Of a stretch of 64,000 nucleotides of DNA, positions 59,902 to 64,000 are shown in pieces (within the stretch, counting starts at the first letter, position 1; each line of letters begins with the position of its first letter). The notes beneath the pieces are model-generated. The model worked only from the letters and a program-made list of their open reading frames with translations, was not told where the DNA came from and made no database searches. Location: positions 1 to 64,000 of the forward strand of contig CAMYYY010000003.1 of the NCBI GenBank assembly GCA_947303715.1. Direction: 5' to 3'. Source of the DNA: an uncultured Bacteroidales bacterium (GTDB lineage: Bacteria > Bacteroidota > Bacteroidia > Bacteroidales > Bacteroidaceae). The position numbers were made by a program, and so were the translations under genes.

Positions 59902-60522
59902 ATGGAAGAAAATGAGAACTTGACTGCAGAGCGCAGTTTGGAAATTATTCGTGAATCGATTGAGCAAAGCCGCCGTGCAATGAGTAAACATGCTGGTACG
60001 CCCATGATTTGGTGGGGGTCGATGGTGGTAGTATTTAGCCTGCTGATTGCCTACCTGTGGAACCATCATGGGGGCCCAGCGTGGAATGTGCTTTGGTTTG
60101 TGATGACGATAGTGGGCTTCATCGGGAACCGGCTATTGGATAAACACAAAAAACCTGTCCCCAAGAACATCATTGGTAGCGTCATTTCGAAGGTATGGCT
60201 TACGTTTGCAATCTTCGTTTGCGGAATTGGCCTGATTTTCTGTCTCGCCGGATTCGGCGTTATATCTCTGGAATGGATTGCTCCGTCCTCTGGTATTCCT
60301 TTAACCAGTATTATTACCTTTGTCATGGGAATGGCGAGCACCTTAACGGGCTTTATCTTGAAAAACCGCTTCGTTCCTATTTGTAACATTATTGCCGGCA
60401 TAGGAGGCTTCTTCCTCGCACAATGTTATTTGGGTGGTGAACAGCTCTTGGTTATGGCTGCTGTGGCTGTCATCGGGCTTGTTATTCCTGGTATCATCTT
60501 GAATATCCAAACGCGAGAGTAG
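59902..60522 (+). CDS. Six-helix membrane protein, function unknown
   Basis: From the MEENENLTAERS start the protein has 206 residues: a soluble N-terminal stretch ('SLEIIRESIEQSRRAMSKHA') and about five or six hydrophobic helices arranged in close pairs. I do not recognise a named domain. The tracked upstream start lies just after the promoter and reads through purine-rich leader sequence. The gene is 11 bp from a small winged-helix regulator gene; such membrane protein/regulator pairs are common in Bacteroidales and the regulator may control the pair. Confidence 0.75.
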   Translation: MEENENLTAERSLEIIRESIEQSRRAMSKHAGTPMIWWGSMVVVFSLLIAYLWNHHGGPAWNVLWFVMTIVGFIGNRLLDKHKKPVPKNIIGSVISKVWLTFAIFVCGIGLIFCLAGFGVISLEWIAPSSGIPLTSIITFVMGMASTLTGFILKNRFVPICNIIAGIGGFFLAQCYLGGEQLLVMAAVAVIGLVIPGIILNIQTRE

Positions 60523-60533
60523 GAGGACGGCTT

Positions 60534-60824
60534 ATGTTTCAACCATTAGATCCTTTGCTGCACTCAGAGTTGCGCTTGGCTGTAATGTCGCTGCTCGTAA
60601 GTGTTGAGGAAGCAGAGTTCCCCTATATCAAAGAGCAGACGGGAGCTACGGCAGGTAATCTGAGCGTACAGCTTGACAAACTTTCGGAAGCGGGCTATAT
60701 TGCGGTGGAGAAGACATATAAAGGCAAGAGGCCTTGTACCATTTGTCGCATTACCCCAGCTGGACTAAAGGCGTTTGAAGGCTATGTCGATGCCTTGAAA
60801 AGCTATCTGGAAATCAGTAATTAG
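60534..60824 (+). CDS. Winged-helix transcriptional regulator
   Basis: A 96-residue DNA-binding protein of the MarR-like/HTH_27 type. 'FPYIKEQTGATAGNLSVQLD' forms the recognition helix-turn-helix and 'GYIAVEKTYKGKRPCTICRI' the wing. It is one domain only, without an effector-binding part. Together with the membrane protein upstream it likely forms a two-gene operon. Confidence 0.87.
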   Translation: MFQPLDPLLHSELRLAVMSLLVSVEEAEFPYIKEQTGATAGNLSVQLDKLSEAGYIAVEKTYKGKRPCTICRITPAGLKAFEGYVDALKSYLEISN

Positions 60825-60840
60825 GCCCCTGCTATTATTA

Positions 60841-60881
60841 AGGCAATGACGCGAATAGTTATTCTATCCGCGTCGTTGCCT
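60841..60881. terminator. Hairpin between convergent genes
   Basis: An 18-bp stem ('aggcaatgacgcgaatag' with 'ctatccgcgtcgttgcct', two mismatches) lies between the regulator and GH31 genes. No T run follows, so termination is only probable. Confidence 0.55.
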
Positions 60882-60900
60882 ATCGTGAATAGGATGTGAA

Positions 60901-63255
60901 TTAAAGCTTCACTTCTACTTCTTTGCCTGTATAGGTGATAGTTTGGCTGTGAGGAGTGTCCTTCCCGATGAGGACAATTCGGAACTGGCGCGTATCGAGC
61001 ATGCCTTTGTAGGAGCCTCGACGTGGAGCGATGGTGAGACGATGGGCAGCATCATTCCATGTAAAAAGGATTTCCGTGAATTGTCCCTTCTCATAATTGT
61101 AGCTGTCGCCTTCATCTTCGTAGAGGGTGAAGGTGCCGTTGGCGCCTGGGTAGATGCGGATTTCGAGGTCGTCCCAGGATTTTTCGCCGACATACTGCAT
61201 CTCAGGCCCGAGGGGCAGGATGCTGCCAGCACGAACAAACATGGGGACACGGTCCAGCGCCGTCTCGAAGGTGACGTCCTGACCGCCCTTGTAGCGCTGG
61301 CCCGTCCAGAAGTCGTACCACACGGCACCCTTGGGCAGGTACTTCGTGGCGGTCTTCGTGGCCGTGAAGTCGATGACGCCGGCTGGGGAGCTCTCCGTAG
61401 CGTTCTGGCGGTTCCAGCCCGTCATGGCGTCGGTGCGGACGATGCGCTCCTCGGTGTATTGCGGATTGACGATGGGGCAGGCGAGGATGTCGTGGCCGAA
61501 GAGGAACTCGTCCGTCATGTCCCACACCCTGCGGTCGGCCTTGAAGTCGGCAAAGAGCGGGCGCATATAGCTGTCGTTGTTGCGGGTGACCTGCCAGGCG
61601 AGGCTGTAAAGATAGGGTATCAGGCGGTAGCGCAGGCGGATCTGCTTCTCGATGGCGTCATAGACGGGCTCGCCCTTCTGGCCGAACTGCCATATCTCGC
61701 GCGGAGCATCGGCACCGTGACTGCGGAAAACGGGACAGAAGAGCGCGTACTGCATCCAGCGCACGTAGAGTTCTTGGAATTGTGGGTTCCTGGGTGCCGA
61801 ACCGCCTCCGCGCGTGTTGTACGAGCCGCAGAAGAAGCCCCCGATATCGGTATTGAAGTTGGGGTTTCCTGTCAGCGAATAACTCAATCCTGCAGGCACC
61901 TGCTTACGCAGCATATCCCACGAGGAGTTCACATCGCCGCTCCACATATTCGAGCCATAATGTTGCTGGCCGGCGAAGCTGCTTCGCGTCATGATGAAGA
62001 CGCGCTTTTCGTTCTCGGAATTCCCGTAGTCCTTGCGTTGTGATTGATAGATGCCTCTGACAGTTTCCAAGGGGAAGGCGTTACGCTGAGAGCGCCATGT
62101 GCCGCCATAGACGGGGTGGTCGTAGTCGCTCTCCTTGGGGTTGAAGAAGTCGGGGTCTGTCGAGTCCATCCACCATGCATCGGTACCGTAGTCGTAGAGC
62201 CGTTTCAGATATTTCCAATAGATATCGCGTGCCTCAGGGTGGAAGGCGTCGTAAACTTTCACTCCCGATGGATAGTCCATTATAGGAGGCCAGACATGAG
62301 AGATGCCGCTTTGAGGCCAGGTCTCAATGGGCAACAGCAGTCCTTTCTCGTTGAGCTCGCGGAACTGCTGCGTCATGGGGCCGAAGCTCGCCCAGATGCT
62401 GATCATGAAGTGGGCGTGTTTCTTGTGCATGTTGTCAATCATCTGCTTGCCGTTGTTGAATTCCTCGGCCAGGAAGTCCATGGCGTTCCAGAGGTAGTTC
62501 GAGCCCCAGTACTGCCAGTCCTGGATGATACCGTCGAGGGGCACTTCCAGCGCGCGGTATTGGTCGACAATGCCTTCCGTCTCGCGCGCGGTCTTATAGC
62601 GCTCCTTCGATTGCCAGTAGCCGTAGGTCCACAGCGGGAACATGGGCACATCGCCACTCAGATAGCGCATTTGTGCGATGACGCCGTCTGCCGACTCGCC
62701 ATACATAAAGTAGTAGTCGATACCTTCGCCAACCTCCGAGTCGAAGGTCATGCCTTCGGCGTTGTCCTCAAAAAGAGTGGGTGAGTAGTTCTCCCAATAG
62801 AGTCCCCATCCCTTGATGCTCTGTAGGACGTTCTGGAAGTCCTCAAGGTTCGACTGTTCCATACGTTTTCGTTCACCACGACGATTCATTTTCCCGTTTT
62901 GTATGGTTCCCAGTCCGTAGATAGCTTCGTCTTTGTCCAAGGTGAAAGTCTGTCGGGCTTCATTGACAACGCAGTCTTTTTCTTTCAGAAGAACTTTCCC
63001 TTTGGCTGTCAGGAAAGTCAGATTTCCCTTGGAGTCCTGTTTGACAGTCAGCTCGCTGCTCTTCCATGTGTTCCCCGTCTGTTTTACTGTCAAGTCCTGG
63101 GGCTTAGCGGTAATCACGAGTGTCTTTGTCGGCTGCCCCTTCACAATGTGTACAATAGTTGGCGTAAAGAACTCAATCTTCACATTCTGTGCCATACTGA
63201 TTGTCGATGAAAGCAGAGCCAACGATGCCGTCAGCAAAAAAAATCTTTTTTTCAT
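60901..63255 (-). CDS. GH31 alpha-glycosidase (alpha-xylosidase/alpha-glucosidase)
   Basis: A secreted glycoside hydrolase family 31 enzyme. From the MKKRFFL start there is a signal peptide ending in 'STISMAQ'. An N-terminal beta domain, the catalytic barrel (from about 220) and C-terminal beta domains follow. The nucleophile Asp is in 'DAWWMDSTDPDFF'. The 784 residues are typical. The 'WMDSTDPD' form resembles surface alpha-xylosidases and related enzymes more than plain maltases. The tracked start 19 codons upstream lies beyond the likely leader. Confidence 0.88.
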   Translation of the reverse strand: MKKRFFLLTASLALLSSTISMAQNVKIEFFTPTIVHIVKGQPTKTLVITAKPQDLTVKQTGNTWKSSELTVKQDSKGNLTFLTAKGKVLLKEKDCVVNEARQTFTLDKDEAIYGLGTIQNGKMNRRGERKRMEQSNLEDFQNVLQSIKGWGLYWENYSPTLFEDNAEGMTFDSEVGEGIDYYFMYGESADGVIAQMRYLSGDVPMFPLWTYGYWQSKERYKTARETEGIVDQYRALEVPLDGIIQDWQYWGSNYLWNAMDFLAEEFNNGKQMIDNMHKKHAHFMISIWASFGPMTQQFRELNEKGLLLPIETWPQSGISHVWPPIMDYPSGVKVYDAFHPEARDIYWKYLKRLYDYGTDAWWMDSTDPDFFNPKESDYDHPVYGGTWRSQRNAFPLETVRGIYQSQRKDYGNSENEKRVFIMTRSSFAGQQHYGSNMWSGDVNSSWDMLRKQVPAGLSYSLTGNPNFNTDIGGFFCGSYNTRGGGSAPRNPQFQELYVRWMQYALFCPVFRSHGADAPREIWQFGQKGEPVYDAIEKQIRLRYRLIPYLYSLAWQVTRNNDSYMRPLFADFKADRRVWDMTDEFLFGHDILACPIVNPQYTEERIVRTDAMTGWNRQNATESSPAGVIDFTATKTATKYLPKGAVWYDFWTGQRYKGGQDVTFETALDRVPMFVRAGSILPLGPEMQYVGEKSWDDLEIRIYPGANGTFTLYEDEGDSYNYEKGQFTEILFTWNDAAHRLTIAPRRGSYKGMLDTRQFRIVLIGKDTPHSQTITYTGKEVEVKL

Positions 63256-63287
63256 GTCTTTTTTGTTATATTTGGTATTAATGCTTG

Positions 63288-63318
63288 CAAAGATACGATA
63301 TTTTTTTATCAAGTCAAA
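63288..63318 (-). promoter_or_regulatory. Promoter of the GH31 gene
   Basis: On the minus strand, TATCTTTG (63288-63295) and TTTG (63315-63318) are 19 bp apart. Confidence 0.75.
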
Positions 63319-63339
63319 GTGATAAATGGAGTTTTTTTG

Positions 63340-63347
63340 TATTTTTG
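63340..63347 (+). promoter_or_regulatory. Candidate -7 box of the GH38-like gene
   Basis: TATTTTTG, 27 bp before the ATG at 63374; no clear -33 box. Confidence 0.5.
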
Positions 63348-63373
63348 CAGCGGAATATTAAAAGTCGAAAGCT

Positions 63374-64000
63374 ATGCAACTCCTTCGGATTCTCGGAATA
63401 AACCTTCTTGTATGGGTGCTGGTAGTCATTGGGACTATGCCAGCCGTAGCGCAACCCCGTCAGAAAGCTTATTTTGCTGATGGCTATCACGGAGGAGTTT
63501 ATGGACATTATCCGTTGGAGTGGTACACACAGTTTATGATAGACCAGTTGCAGCAGCATCCCAAGTGGAGGATTGGGCTGGAAATAGAGCCTGAGACGTG
63601 GGACTCGGTGAAGGTGCATACGCCGGAGGCTTACACGCAATGGCAACAGGTTGTTGTGGAACCTCAAGTGGAATACACCAATCCCTCGTATGCGCAATCC
63701 TATTTATATCCTGTGCATGGCGAAAGCATCATCCGACAGTTTCAGTACGGTATGCGCAAGATGTGGGAGCACTTCCCTACAATGGCTTTTACTACCTACA
63801 GCGTTGAAGAGCCTTGCTTCACTAGTTGTTTGCCGCAGATCTTATCACAACTGGGTTTCCGTCATGCCGTGTTGAAGTGTCCCGACACCTGCTGGGGAGG
63901 CTATACGGAAGCCTTCGGCGGAGAATTGGTTAACTGGATCGGACCCGATGGAACCTCCCTGCTTTCTGTGCCGCGGTATGCTTGTGAGACCTTGCAGGAG
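63374..64000 (+). CDS. GH38-like (alpha-mannosidase-type) secreted protein, partial
   Basis: The gene runs off the window after 209 codons and is missing from the ORF track. An N-terminal signal peptide ends in 'MPAVAQ'. The rest ('AYFADGYHGGVYGHYPLEW', 'RIGLEIEPETWDS') resembles the N-terminal part of GH38-like proteins of Bacteroidales, where His/Asp metal ligands appear early. The family assignment rests on these segments only. It diverges from the GH31 gene, so both could serve degradation of the same class of glycan. Confidence 0.6.
   Translation, partial: MQLLRILGINLLVWVLVVIGTMPAVAQPRQKAYFADGYHGGVYGHYPLEWYTQFMIDQLQQHPKWRIGLEIEPETWDSVKVHTPEAYTQWQQVVVEPQVEYTNPSYAQSYLYPVHGESIIRQFQYGMRKMWEHFPTMAFTTYSVEEPCFTSCLPQILSQLGFRHAVLKCPDTCWGGYTEAFGGELVNWIGPDGTSLLSVPRYACETLQE

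Noticed and set aside
60943-62043. 366-aa antisense ORF
   Set aside because: It is a shadow of the GH31 gene.

Overview
The window looks like a chromosomal segment of a gut-type member of the order Bacteroidales, probably close to Prevotellaceae; no species can be assigned. The grounds are Bacteroidetes-type promoters (TTTG, 19-20 bp, TAnnTTTG) in front of many genes, lipoprotein signal peptides on surface glycan enzymes, the N-succinyl type arginine pathway, a seven-gene Rnf operon and several Bacteroidales protein families. I see no tRNA, rRNA, CRISPR, prophage, plasmid or classical transposase gene.

Layout. 0.4-15.6 kb (minus strand) is a co-directional cluster that I read as hydroxyproline/proline use: asd, P5C dehydrogenase (pruA), a CotH-like lipoprotein, a tandem-duplicated HExxH lipoprotein, a 1092-residue single-chain Fe-S/flavin dehydrogenase resembling a fused LhpBEF/HcnABC complex, an Xaa-Pro aminopeptidase, the glycyl-radical hydroxyproline dehydratase HypD and its radical-SAM activase. 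A small four-helix-bundle gene is wedged between hypD and the activase. 15.7-23.1 kb (plus) holds an alpha-L-fucosidase, a CPA2 antiporter, tcdA, lolD and a duplicated lipoprotein. 23.1-29.5 kb is an RND efflux operon (membrane fusion protein, pump, outer membrane factor), again interrupted by a four-helix-bundle gene. 29.6-38.8 kb (minus) is a nearly complete arginine operon (GNAT-argG-argC-argD-proC-argF'-argB-argE, then argH). 39-44.6 kb (plus) has a YitT protein, pta-ackA, a BASS transporter and an acyltransferase. 44.9-47.2 kb (minus) has a TlpA-like lipoprotein and galE. 47.3-53.0 kb (minus) is rseC-rnfBCDGEA. 53.2-57.8 kb (plus) is tatA, three exported 3-keto-glycoside type enzymes and tatC. 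57.8-64 kb has an NhaC antiporter, a membrane protein with a small winged-helix regulator, a GH31 glycosidase and the start of a GH38-like protein.

How the genes fit. HypD turns hydroxyproline into P5C, which PruA oxidises to glutamate or ProC (in the arginine operon) reduces to proline; the Xaa-Pro peptidase and two lipoproteins could supply peptides. Rnf and the Na+/H+ antiporters point to ion-gradient energy coupling, and pta-ackA to acetate fermentation. The Tat cassette encodes its translocase next to an obvious Tat substrate.

The most unusual material is non-coding. Intergenic spacers are packed with families of short repeats. Five places carry tandem dyad or direct repeats at a 21, 22 or 24 bp period, roughly two DNA turns, in which the two arms of each dyad change together. 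Several other spacers have inverted oligo-repeat arms around a short core. Both four-helix-bundle genes sit inside such inverted arms, in the middle of otherwise functional operons. A GC-rich palindromic element is inserted in frame in six unrelated proteins, and two further repeat types sit in frame in two more.
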